Origin: Clostridiales bacterium
GTDB lineage: Bacteria > Bacillota > Clostridia > Peptostreptococcales > Anaerovoracaceae
DNA: 27,332 nucleotides
NCBI GenBank assembly: GCA_009778415.1
Contig: WRJV01000340.1
Span: 1-27,332, forward strand
Direction: 5' to 3'
Shown: positions 14,159 through 21,653 of the stretch, one piece after another
Position numbering within the stretch: the stretch's first letter is position 1
Layout: each line of letters opens with the position of its first letter
Program-made: the position numbers and the translations under genes
Notes under the pieces: model-generated
Databases searched by the model: none
What the model saw: the letters and a program-made list of their open reading frames with translations, nothing else
What the model was told of the DNA's origin: nothing

Positions 14159-16489
14159 TTATTTGGTATAGTGGATGAACAGGTCCAGCAGGTCGAGCAT
14201 GTCGATGATGCCGTCTGAGTTCACGTCGCACATATTGGCGGTGACGCCGTTGCCCCATATGTCGTTCACTTTGACCAAAGCGCCCCAATCAGCAGAATCT
14301 GCGTTGAAGCCGCAGTACAGCAGCATGATGCCCAGGTCAAGTGCGTCAACCACGCCGTCCCTGTTCAGGTCGTACTTCGACCGTGCTATTATCGTGGTTG
14401 CCGTGTCGTTTGCAATTACAGGGATGAGGTATTTTGTAGTGTCGCCATAGAGCCCGACCACTTTGGCAGAGGTGATCGCCATTGCGGCGTTGCCGTAGGT
14501 TTTTGGCAGATAAGCAAACTCCGCAATGTCCACCGGGGCTTCAGAAGTCAAGCCGGTTGTGGTTTCGGACGGCAGGGCCAGCGTAACTGCGCCCTTCCAG
14601 AGCCCGTCGCCAGCGTAGGTCCACAGTATGCCGTTCATCGGCGCAAAGCCGTTAAGCCCAGCGAGGCTTTTGCCTGAAAGCATGGCACCGTCAATGACGA
14701 ATTCAAGCTCGACAGCCAGCACGTCTTTCGCGTTGGAAACGGAAACGGTGTAGCAGACATCGCCGCTGATGTAGCTCACAGCGTCGGCAGAAAGGTGCAA
14801 GAAGACTAGGTTGTCCGGCGCGTAGGCCGGGATTGCGCTGAATGTCGGCACAAAGTCGCCGACTGGGCTGGCGGTAAACGCAGTAAGCTCGTTTACAAGG
14901 CGCACTGAATATTCGTATGTGTCTTCAGCCAATTTCATCGACATCGCGGTGGCTGCCTGCTGGGCGGCTTCCAAGCCCTGCTCCTTCAGCACTTTCAGCA
15001 TGTACGCATCGACCAAGGCCTGCTGCTCTATGAGCGACTTCTGGTACGCTTCCCAGAAATCCTTCACGCCTTTGCCGTACTTGATCCTCTGGGCGGCGTT
15101 GGACGTGCCGGGCCCCTTGGCCAGCGTGTGTATCCGCCGGGCAATGTGCCAGAAGGTGTTGTTGTAAATGTCGCTTGCGTCGTAATTCTGCTGGTCGCGG
15201 AAGTTGTACTTGCCGTATACGTCCGTAATCAGGCTCCCGTAATAGGGGAGGTAGACGCTGAATTCAGCAGGCCCCATGGCGATCCATTCCACCGTCGAAA
15301 GTTCTGCCGGCATCCAAGGCCGCAGCTCGAACACGTGGCACTCCTGGGTTGCGTCGTTCCCGATGGCGGAACTGTTGCCTGTAGGGTTGCCGTTCTCCCA
15401 GCTGGTGCCCTCGCCCCTGCAAGCCAGGAACCTCATGGCTTCGTAAAGCGAATACTTCTTGCCTTCGGGCGGGTCTAGGTAAAAGTCCATGAACTGGTTG
15501 CCAGATGGGTACCTGGCGTCTATCTGAGCCTGGGTAGTCAAGCCGTAGAAGTAGCCGTAACCGACCCTCAGACGGTTTGCCCTAGGGTTGTGGTAAGTGT
15601 CCAGCCGGGCGTAGGTGTTTGAAATTTTAATGTGCCCGTGGGAATCCGTCACCAGGACGCCGAGCCTCGCGGGAAGGGAGACCAGCTCCGGCGAGGCGAT
15701 GACGTTTGCGGTGTCGTTCACGTCTACGCCCTGCTCGTCGCATGTGCCCACGTTGCCCGTCAAGTTTGGTGAGAACCCTAGCTTGTCGTCACGCAGTTTC
15801 ACGGCGACGTACTGGTGGCCAGACAGCCACTGGAAGAACCACGCCTCGTTCGGATCGCTGACTGTAAAGCCGTCACCGTAGTCGGAGAAGTTGTAGCCTG
15901 CGCCTACCTTGTCAATAATTCCGGCAACCAGCTCGCAAGCGCCCCTTGCTGTTTCGGCTTGCATCAGGACAATGCTGGTCACGTCCGGTTCGGTGAGGCC
16001 GCCCCCCCTGATCAGCGGGTCTGCGGCGTAAATGGTGGCGTTGATGCGGCTGAGCGTAACGGTTGCAGTAATCGACACGTTCTTCTCGTTCATGCCCACT
16101 TCCGCATATGGTTCCTGCCCGCTGTACCTGTCGTTGTAAAAGGAATCCTTGCACAGCAGGTACCGAAGGGTGTGTGCAGGGTATGGCCATTCAAAGTCTG
16201 GGAAATCTTCGGGCGCATTGGTTTTAAACATGTCCCCGGGGGCATGGTCCTCAGCCGGATGCACTTCCATCAGTTTTCTTGAGGACGTGCTGTAGTCCTC
16301 GGAGCGCCCCCAAACATAGGCGCCGCTTTCCGTCGTGTCCTTCCCCATGTAAAAGGCTGTACACTTGCCTTGCCCGTCGCCGGTTGCCTCTGTGTCGTCG
16401 CCAGCAAAGGCCCACATGTTCATCGGAACAACCAGGGTCAGCACCAAGGCAAACGAAACTGCCAGCTTAAATAGTGTGTTTTTATACAT
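14159..16489 (-). CDS. Secreted C69-family dipeptidase with cohesin-like module and dockerin (first gene of the C69 set)
   Basis: The 776-residue protein starts at ATG 16489 behind GGAGGTAAGAAA; upstream in-frame codons run into the promoter and are excluded. Signal peptide 1-29 (ending WAFA), a 13-residue putative propeptide, then Cys43 beginning the C69 domain (CTAFYMGKDTTESGAYVWGRSEDY; GMNEKNV). The catalytic domain runs to about 520, then a helical linker, a cohesin-like module (about 560-700) and a dockerin (about 703-776). N-terminus and catalytic domain closely match those of the gene at 9006-11393, pointing to duplication. It has its own promoter and the conserved leader; the terminator of the M28 operon lies just upstream, so this gene opens a separate transcription unit. 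Confidence 0.86.
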   Translation of the reverse strand: MYKNTLFKLAVSFALVLTLVVPMNMWAFAGDDTEATGDGQGKCTAFYMGKDTTESGAYVWGRSEDYSTSSRKLMEVHPAEDHAPGDMFKTNAPEDFPDFEWPYPAHTLRYLLCKDSFYNDRYSGQEPYAEVGMNEKNVSITATVTLSRINATIYAADPLIRGGGLTEPDVTSIVLMQAETARGACELVAGIIDKVGAGYNFSDYGDGFTVSDPNEAWFFQWLSGHQYVAVKLRDDKLGFSPNLTGNVGTCDEQGVDVNDTANVIASPELVSLPARLGVLVTDSHGHIKISNTYARLDTYHNPRANRLRVGYGYFYGLTTQAQIDARYPSGNQFMDFYLDPPEGKKYSLYEAMRFLACRGEGTSWENGNPTGNSSAIGNDATQECHVFELRPWMPAELSTVEWIAMGPAEFSVYLPYYGSLITDVYGKYNFRDQQNYDASDIYNNTFWHIARRIHTLAKGPGTSNAAQRIKYGKGVKDFWEAYQKSLIEQQALVDAYMLKVLKEQGLEAAQQAATAMSMKLAEDTYEYSVRLVNELTAFTASPVGDFVPTFSAIPAYAPDNLVFLHLSADAVSYISGDVCYTVSVSNAKDVLAVELEFVIDGAMLSGKSLAGLNGFAPMNGILWTYAGDGLWKGAVTLALPSETTTGLTSEAPVDIAEFAYLPKTYGNAAMAITSAKVVGLYGDTTKYLIPVIANDTATTIIARSKYDLNRDGVVDALDLGIMLLYCGFNADSADWGALVKVNDIWGNGVTANMCDVNSDGIIDMLDLLDLFIHYTK

Positions 16490-16514
16490 TTTCTTACCTC
16501 CAATGGTATGATAT

Positions 16515-16545
16515 TGCCTCTTTTTTTCTGAAGTTGAGGTTCTTC
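16515..16545 (-). ncRNA. Candidate structured 5' leader (H-type pseudoknot), C69 operon copy
   Basis: Reading the minus strand from 16545: GAAG-AA-CCTC-AA-CTTC, then AG and seven A, then GAGG at 16520-16517. GAAG pairs with CTTC, and the loop CCTC pairs with the downstream GAGG, giving an H-type pseudoknot with an A-rich third loop. It begins only a few bases after the predicted transcription start. The same layout occurs at 21458-21487 with a compensatory change in each helix. The loop CCTC is also complementary to the GAGG of the ribosome binding site. Structure is predicted by eye. Confidence 0.4.
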
Positions 16546-16555
16546 TGCATAAAAC

Positions 16556-16584
16556 ATTATATAATTGTTGATGTTTTACGTCAA
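16556..16584 (-). promoter_or_regulatory. SigA-type promoter of the C69 operon
   Basis: On the minus strand TTGACG (16584-16579) and TATAAT (16561-16556) are 17 bp apart. The predicted start is about 16549, some 60 nt before the first C69 start codon. Confidence 0.8.
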
Positions 16585-16608
16585 ACTGTTTTAGAAAAAA
16601 CATTGAAA

Positions 16609-16643
16609 GGGCTGTTGAAATATTTTAAGAATTTCAACAGCCC
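16609..16643 (-). terminator. Intrinsic terminator after the M28 operon
   Basis: A perfect 13 bp stem (16609-16621 with 16631-16643) and a 9 nt loop lie 33 nt past the M28 stop. On the minus strand the stem is followed by TTTCAATGTTTTTT. It separates the M28 and C69 transcription units. Confidence 0.8.
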
Positions 16644-16676
16644 CCCTACGCAAATGCGCTACTTGTGCCGCATCGG

Positions 16677-19046
16677 CTATTTGGTGTAGTGTATGAACAG
16701 GTCGAGCAGGTCGAGCATGTCGATGATGCCGTCGTTGTTCACGTCGCACATGCTTGCCGTCACGCCTTTGCCTCTTGAATCATTGACTTTGACCAAGCTG
16801 TCCCAACCCGGCGTGGCCGTGTTGAAACCGCAGTACAGCAGCATGACGCCCAGGTCGAGGGCGTCGACTTTGTTGTCCCTGTTCAGGTCGTACTTAGAGA
16901 AGATCCTCTGGTCGATGTTGGTCACAGCTTCGCCGTTTTCGATCCTGGCGTCAAGGTAGCACGTTTCGTCGTCTCGGAGCCCAACGGCTTTGAAGCCGAC
17001 AATCGTAAAGGCAGAGTCGCCTTTGGCCCTCGGGGCGAAGGTGAACGTAGCGACGTCGACAGGATCCTCAGAAGTGAAGCCGGTGCCGTCTCCTGCCGGG
17101 TACCCGATGGTGACGTCGCCCAGCCAGGAGTTGCCGCCAATGAAGTGCCAGTCGATACCGTCCACAGCCGTAAACCCGTTCAAGGCTTCAAGGCCTTTGC
17201 CGGCCAGCATGCTGCCGTCCACTACGAATTCCAGCCTGATGTTCAGCAAGTCGCGGGCACCGCTTAGGGAAAAGGTATAGTCGATGTCGCCTTCAATGCC
17301 GCTCTCCTCGTTCACGCTTACGTTTGCGCCCACAAAGACTTCATCCGTCGCCGGAACCAGTTTTCCGGTAAAGTCCTGCTGAGTGTTCGCCGGGTAGCTT
17401 ACGGCACCCCTGACGGTGCCTGTGGCTGCGGTGACCGTATAGCTGCCTTGGGGCAGCGTTACAGCAGGATCGTCAGCCGTAAACACGATGTTGCGGCTGC
17501 CGCCTGTCCCGGTCACCGTCGTCGACACGCGGTCAAACGTCTTAAACAGCCTGTCTGCATTGGCGAGTGACAGTTCCGTCACCCCATTGATGGTTTCAGT
17601 TTCAAACGCCGCCTTTTTTGTGAATTCGCTGGCGACGATCTTTTCAACGGCTGCCGTCATGAGGTCCACGCTGTAGAGGTGGCGGACCTGGCTGTAATTG
17701 TCGTTGATGTTGTCGATGGCAGTGTGGTAGCCGTATTCCAGCCCATGGTGCATGCTGATGGCTTCCATTCCAAGGTAGTGGAATATCTCGTAGTCAGATG
17801 CGCCAGTGCTGTTCTGGGTCCTCACAGTAGTGATCACCCCCGGCCTGTCCACGTTCCAAGCGTCCGCCATTGCGAAGTAGGCCGCCATGTTGTACTGGCT
17901 GTTCCACGTGCCGCCCACAGACTGGCTGCCGCTCTTGGTGGAAAACTCCACGAAGTTCAATGCCGCACCTGCGCTGGTTTTTGCGTCGTATGCCGGGGCT
18001 ATCATGTCCATGTTGAAATTAAACGTAATCGGCGCTTTGCCCTCGCGTACGAGCTTGGAGGCGATGTAGCAGGAGCCTTCCATGTTGGTGTACTCCTCAC
18101 CGTCGCCCGTGGCCAGTATCAGCTCTACGTTGCCCAGATCCATGTCGTTGAAGCGCCTGGCCAGCTCCAGGATGGCGATGGCGCCGGAACCGTTGTCGTT
18201 CACGCCGGGCGAAGCCCAGACGGTGTCGAGGTGCCCGTAAAACACGATAACCAAGTCAGGGTTGTCTGTGGCTGCCGGCTTGGTGGCGTAGACGCCGTAC
18301 AATGTCCCCACGTTGATCCACGTGGTAGACCTGATTTTGCCCGCTTCCCCTGCAGCCTTGATGCGTTCAAGGTCAACGAGGGAGAAGGTTGCTGTGGGGA
18401 ATGTAAGCCCTGATATGTTCGGCGGCGTAAAGGCGGCAGTGCCTGTCGCGGCGCTGTCCCTTGAGATGTACAGCCCTGTAACCTTGACGTTACCTGTGTA
18501 CTTGGCCTCAACCGCATTGACGAACGAGGTGATCAGCGCTTGGGTCGGCGTTGCGGTGAAACGGACCGTCCCGTAGATGCCGCCGGACGTCACGTCGGGG
18601 ACGGTGAAGTCAGTGTTGGTGCCGAAGTCGCAGAATGTGCCCGTGAAATTCCCGGCATCGTTGAAAGTAGCGTTGTTCGGATAGGCCCTGCCGTAGAGCT
18701 GCGGGACGTAGCCGGTTGCCGTGCCGGGATCCAGGTCTACTGCTGCATATAGGCTTGTGTAGTTCCTGTACAGCGCAGTCGCGTTGGCGTTGAGCGGAAT
18801 TTCTGCCATCTCCACGTTGAAATTGTCGTATTGCGAAAGGTTGTCCTTGATGTACGTGGCTGCGGCCTTGAGGTTCTCTGAACCGTTTATCCTTACCCCA
18901 AAGCCCGCCAGGTTTTCGGTAACTTCCTGCAGGACGTCCTTACCGTAGGGCGATGCGGGTTCGTCATGGGCGAACGTGGGCAGCGAGAATGTGAACGCCA
19001 AGGCGAAAACCAGCAAAAGCGACAAGAGTTTTCTTGTGTTTTTCAT
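16677..19046 (-). CDS. Secreted M28-family metallo-aminopeptidase with cohesin-like module and dockerin (second M28 gene)
   Basis: The 789-residue protein starts at ATG 19046, nine bases after GGAGGT. Signal peptide 1-26 (ending PTFA). A PA-like insert occupies about 115-240. The M28 zinc site is complete: His272 (GHLD), Asp284 (NDNGSG), Glu317-Glu318 (general base and ligand), Asp347 (NMDM) and His441 (GYHTAIDN). Family knowledge gives a di-zinc enzyme removing N-terminal residues from peptides outside the cell. A further region of about 120 residues (about 465-585) of unknown role precedes the cohesin-like module (about 590-715) and dockerin (about 716-789). It follows its paralogue by 31 nt with no promoter between, so the two form an operon. 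Confidence 0.88.
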   Translation of the reverse strand: MKNTRKLLSLLLVFALAFTFSLPTFAHDEPASPYGKDVLQEVTENLAGFGVRINGSENLKAAATYIKDNLSQYDNFNVEMAEIPLNANATALYRNYTSLYAAVDLDPGTATGYVPQLYGRAYPNNATFNDAGNFTGTFCDFGTNTDFTVPDVTSGGIYGTVRFTATPTQALITSFVNAVEAKYTGNVKVTGLYISRDSAATGTAAFTPPNISGLTFPTATFSLVDLERIKAAGEAGKIRSTTWINVGTLYGVYATKPAATDNPDLVIVFYGHLDTVWASPGVNDNGSGAIAILELARRFNDMDLGNVELILATGDGEEYTNMEGSCYIASKLVREGKAPITFNFNMDMIAPAYDAKTSAGAALNFVEFSTKSGSQSVGGTWNSQYNMAAYFAMADAWNVDRPGVITTVRTQNSTGASDYEIFHYLGMEAISMHHGLEYGYHTAIDNINDNYSQVRHLYSVDLMTAAVEKIVASEFTKKAAFETETINGVTELSLANADRLFKTFDRVSTTVTGTGGSRNIVFTADDPAVTLPQGSYTVTAATGTVRGAVSYPANTQQDFTGKLVPATDEVFVGANVSVNEESGIEGDIDYTFSLSGARDLLNIRLEFVVDGSMLAGKGLEALNGFTAVDGIDWHFIGGNSWLGDVTIGYPAGDGTGFTSEDPVDVATFTFAPRAKGDSAFTIVGFKAVGLRDDETCYLDARIENGEAVTNIDQRIFSKYDLNRDNKVDALDLGVMLLYCGFNTATPGWDSLVKVNDSRGKGVTASMCDVNNDGIIDMLDLLDLFIHYTK

Positions 19047-19077
19047 TTTAATAATACCTCCAATGCTTCAAAAAGAA

Positions 19078-21432
19078 TTACTTCGTGTAGTGTATGAACA
19101 GGTCGAGCAAGTCGAGCATGTCGATGATGCCGTCATCGTTCACGTCGCACATGCTTGCCGTCACCCCCTTGCCTCTGGAATCGTTTACCTTGACCAAGCT
19201 GTCCCAACCCGGCGTTTCCGTGGCAAACCCGCAATACAGCAGCATGATGCCCAGGTCGAGGGCGTCTACTTTGTTGTCCCTGTTCAGGTCGTACTTCGAG
19301 AAGACCCTCTGGTCGATGTTGGTCACGGCCTCGCCGTTTACAATCCTGGCGTCAAGATAGCACGTTTCGTCGCCGCGCAGCCCGACGGCCTTGAAGCCGA
19401 CGATAGTGAAAGCAGCGTCGCCAACAGCTCTGGGGGCGAATGTGAACACGGCGACGTCAACGGGGCCTTCAGACGTGAAACCGGTGTTGCCGCCTGACGG
19501 GTACCCGAGAGTGACGGAGCCCTTCCACAAGTTGCCTCCGATAAAGCGCCAGTCGATGCCGTCGACTGAATTGAACCCGTTCAGGGTCTCAAGGCCTTTG
19601 CCGGCCAGCATGCTGCCGTCCACTACGAATTCCAGCTCGACGTTCAAAAGGTCACGGGCGCCGCTCAGGGAAAGGGTGTAGCAGACGTCGCCTTCGATGC
19701 CGCTCTCTTCGTCCGCGTTCACGCTGGCGCCCACAAAGGCCTCAGCGGTTTCGGGGACCATCCTTGTCGTGAAGTTCTGCTGAGCCATGGTCGAGTAGTT
19801 TGCAACAGCCCTGACGTTGCCTGTTGCCGCAGTGGCAGTGTAGTCGCCTTCGGGAAGCAGTGCCACAGGGTTTTCTGCGGTAAACACGATGTTCCTGTTC
19901 CCGTCGGGGCCCGCTATCGTCGCCGACACGTTGTCAAAGGTGTTGAACAGCTGGCCGGCGTTGGCGAGAGTCAATTCCGTCGTCCCGCCTATGGCCTCGG
20001 TTTCAAATTTCGCGTACTTTGAAAGCTGGCCTGATATGGCCTTTTCTATCGCTTTGGTGATAATCTCCACGCTGTAGAGGTGGCGGGCATGGCTGTAGTT
20101 GTCCACTATGTTGTCATAGGACGTATGGTACCCGAATTCAGCCCCGTGCTCCAGGCTTACCGAGTCCATCCCGAAGTAATGGAACAGATGGTGGTCAGAA
20201 ACGCCGGTGCTGTTGGATGTTTGCACGTTCAGTATAGTGCCGGGCCTTTCGATGCTCCAGACGTCTGCCATAGCCAGATACGCAGCCAGGTTGTACTGGG
20301 CGTTCCACGTGCCGCCCGCCCGCTGAGAACCGGACCTGGTGGACAAATTCACGGTGCTGAGCGCCGCGCCCGACGACGTCCTGGCGTCGTAGGCCGGCGC
20401 AACCATGTCAAGGTTAAAGTCGATAGCAATAGCGGTCTTGCCCTGTGCGATAAGCCTTTCGATGATGTAGGCAGACCCTTCAAAGTCGCCGTACTCCTCA
20501 CCGCCGCCGGCTGATAAGATGAGCTCGATGTTGCCTGTGTCCACGTCGTTGAACCGCCTTGCGAGCTCGACCATGGCTACAGTGCCGGAGCCGTTGTCGT
20601 TGCAGCCGGGAGAGCCCCAGACGCTGTCGATGTGGGACGAGCACACGATGACCAGGTCGGGGTTATCCGTAGCAGCCGGCTTGGTGGCGAAAGCCGAGTA
20701 AGCGTACACTGGGTCGAGCCTGTAGATCGAGCCGATCTTGCCGGCCGCCCCCGCTGCCTTTAGCTGTTCAAGGGACGTCAGGTCCAAAGTTGCAACGGGC
20801 GCAGGGAACGTGCCCGTACCCGAAATTGACGGCGGCGTATACGCTGCGGTGCCTGTCGCCGCGCTGTCCCTGGAAACGAACAGCCCAGTCACCTTGACGT
20901 CGCCTTCGTATTTTGCCTCAACTGCGCTGATGAATGCCGTGACAAGCGGCAAAGTAGGCGCGACGTTGAAGCGGACTGTACCGTAGATGCCGCCTGACGT
21001 TACGTCCGGAACCGTGAAATCCGCGTTGCCGCCGAAGTCGTAAAACACGCCGGTAAACCCGGTGTTGCCGAATTCCGCGTTGTTCGGGTACGGCCTGCCG
21101 TAGAGCTCCGGCGCTCCGGCGATTTCGATTACCGCAGGCCTTTGGATGGTCTGGTACATGTAACCGCCCGGGTATTTCAGCGGAACCGGCACCATTTCAG
21201 AGACGAAGGAATCGTACTTTGAAAACTGCTCGCAGATGTAATTCGCTGCGTTCATCACGTTCTTTCCCCCGTCGTGCCTTACGCCGAATTCTGCGAGCCC
21301 TTCCGTCACTTCCTGCAGTACGTCTTTGCCATATGGCGGGTCAGGGTCGTCATGAGCGAATGCCGGCATTGACAGCGCAAAAGCCAGCGCTAAGACAACC
21401 AGTAGCGATAACAGTTTTCTGGTTTTTTTCAT
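19078..21432 (-). CDS. Secreted M28-family metallo-aminopeptidase with cohesin-like module and dockerin (first M28 gene)
   Basis: The 784-residue protein starts at ATG 21432 behind GGAGGTACCAAGA; an ATG five codons upstream overlaps that ribosome site. Signal peptide 1-26 (ending PAFA). A PA-like region lies at about 110-235. The zinc site is complete: His267 (SSHID), Asp279 (NDNGSG), Glu312-Glu313, Asp342 (NLDM) and His436 (GYHTSYDN). A linker domain, cohesin-like module (about 585-710) and dockerin (about 711-784) follow. It is a tandem paralogue of the downstream gene, same layout throughout, but the region at about 70-105 differs, which may alter peptide preference. It is transcribed from its own promoter and carries the candidate pseudoknot leader. 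Confidence 0.88.
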   Translation of the reverse strand: MKKTRKLLSLLVVLALAFALSMPAFAHDDPDPPYGKDVLQEVTEGLAEFGVRHDGGKNVMNAANYICEQFSKYDSFVSEMVPVPLKYPGGYMYQTIQRPAVIEIAGAPELYGRPYPNNAEFGNTGFTGVFYDFGGNADFTVPDVTSGGIYGTVRFNVAPTLPLVTAFISAVEAKYEGDVKVTGLFVSRDSAATGTAAYTPPSISGTGTFPAPVATLDLTSLEQLKAAGAAGKIGSIYRLDPVYAYSAFATKPAATDNPDLVIVCSSHIDSVWGSPGCNDNGSGTVAMVELARRFNDVDTGNIELILSAGGGEEYGDFEGSAYIIERLIAQGKTAIAIDFNLDMVAPAYDARTSSGAALSTVNLSTRSGSQRAGGTWNAQYNLAAYLAMADVWSIERPGTILNVQTSNSTGVSDHHLFHYFGMDSVSLEHGAEFGYHTSYDNIVDNYSHARHLYSVEIITKAIEKAISGQLSKYAKFETEAIGGTTELTLANAGQLFNTFDNVSATIAGPDGNRNIVFTAENPVALLPEGDYTATAATGNVRAVANYSTMAQQNFTTRMVPETAEAFVGASVNADEESGIEGDVCYTLSLSGARDLLNVELEFVVDGSMLAGKGLETLNGFNSVDGIDWRFIGGNLWKGSVTLGYPSGGNTGFTSEGPVDVAVFTFAPRAVGDAAFTIVGFKAVGLRGDETCYLDARIVNGEAVTNIDQRVFSKYDLNRDNKVDALDLGIMLLYCGFATETPGWDSLVKVNDSRGKGVTASMCDVNDDGIIDMLDLLDLFIHYTK

Positions 21433-21457
21433 TCTTGGTACCTCCATAACATTTATT

Positions 21458-21487
21458 TGCCCCTTTTCGCTGGAGTTGGGGTTCTCC
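21458..21487 (-). ncRNA. Candidate structured 5' leader (H-type pseudoknot), M28 operon copy
   Basis: Minus strand from 21487: GGAG-AA-CCCC-AA-CTCC, AGCGAAAA, then GGGG (21463-21460). GGAG pairs with CTCC and the loop CCCC with GGGG. Relative to the C69 copy, one pair in each helix has changed from A-T/T-A to G-C/C-G on both sides, keeping both helices. It starts about 6 nt into the predicted transcript. CTCC can also pair with the GGAG of the ribosome site. Confidence 0.4.
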
Positions 21488-21499
21488 CTTTACCCTTCC

Positions 21500-21527
21500 A
21501 TTATATATAATTTTTTAATTATGACAA
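21500..21527 (-). promoter_or_regulatory. SigA-type promoter of the M28 operon with overlapping dyad
   Basis: On the minus strand TTGTCA (21527-21522) and TATAAT (21505-21500) are 16 bp apart. A dyad TGACA-N5-TGTCA (plus strand 21522-21536) covers the -35 box and could be a regulator site. Confidence 0.7.
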
Positions 21528-21576
21528 TACGTGTCAAGATGATTTGTGAAAATTTTATTGTAATTGTGAACAATGC

Positions 21577-21608
21577 AAAAAAAAACGGCAGTAGATGCCC
21601 TACTGCCG
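21577..21608 (-). terminator. Intrinsic terminator of the SLH gene
   Basis: A perfect 9 bp stem (21586-21594 with 21600-21608) and a 5 nt loop are followed on the minus strand by nine T residues. It lies 46 nt after the SLH gene stop and isolates it from the M28 operon. Confidence 0.92.
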
Positions 21609-21653
21609 CAATACGTTTGCATGATTAAATAATTAATTTTTTGAAAGCAGGCG

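Larger units (their letters stand above)
9006..19710 (-). repeat. Five direct copies of a cohesin-dockerin-encoding 3' module, one at the end of each peptidase gene
   Basis: About 630 bp at the 3' end of each gene encode the same two-domain tail: 9006-9650, 11498-12125, 14159-14800, 16677-17310 and 19078-19710. A sixth copy is on the plus strand at about 2063-2709. The dockerin-coding parts are strikingly alike at the nucleotide level, while the catalytic parts are unrelated between C69 and M28 genes. The copies are long enough for homologous recombination or assembly collapse. Confidence 0.85.

Noticed and set aside
9006..19710. Repeated tails as a CRISPR array or mobile element
   Set aside because: The repeats are long coding modules in frame at gene ends, with no spacers, terminal inverted repeats or transposase.
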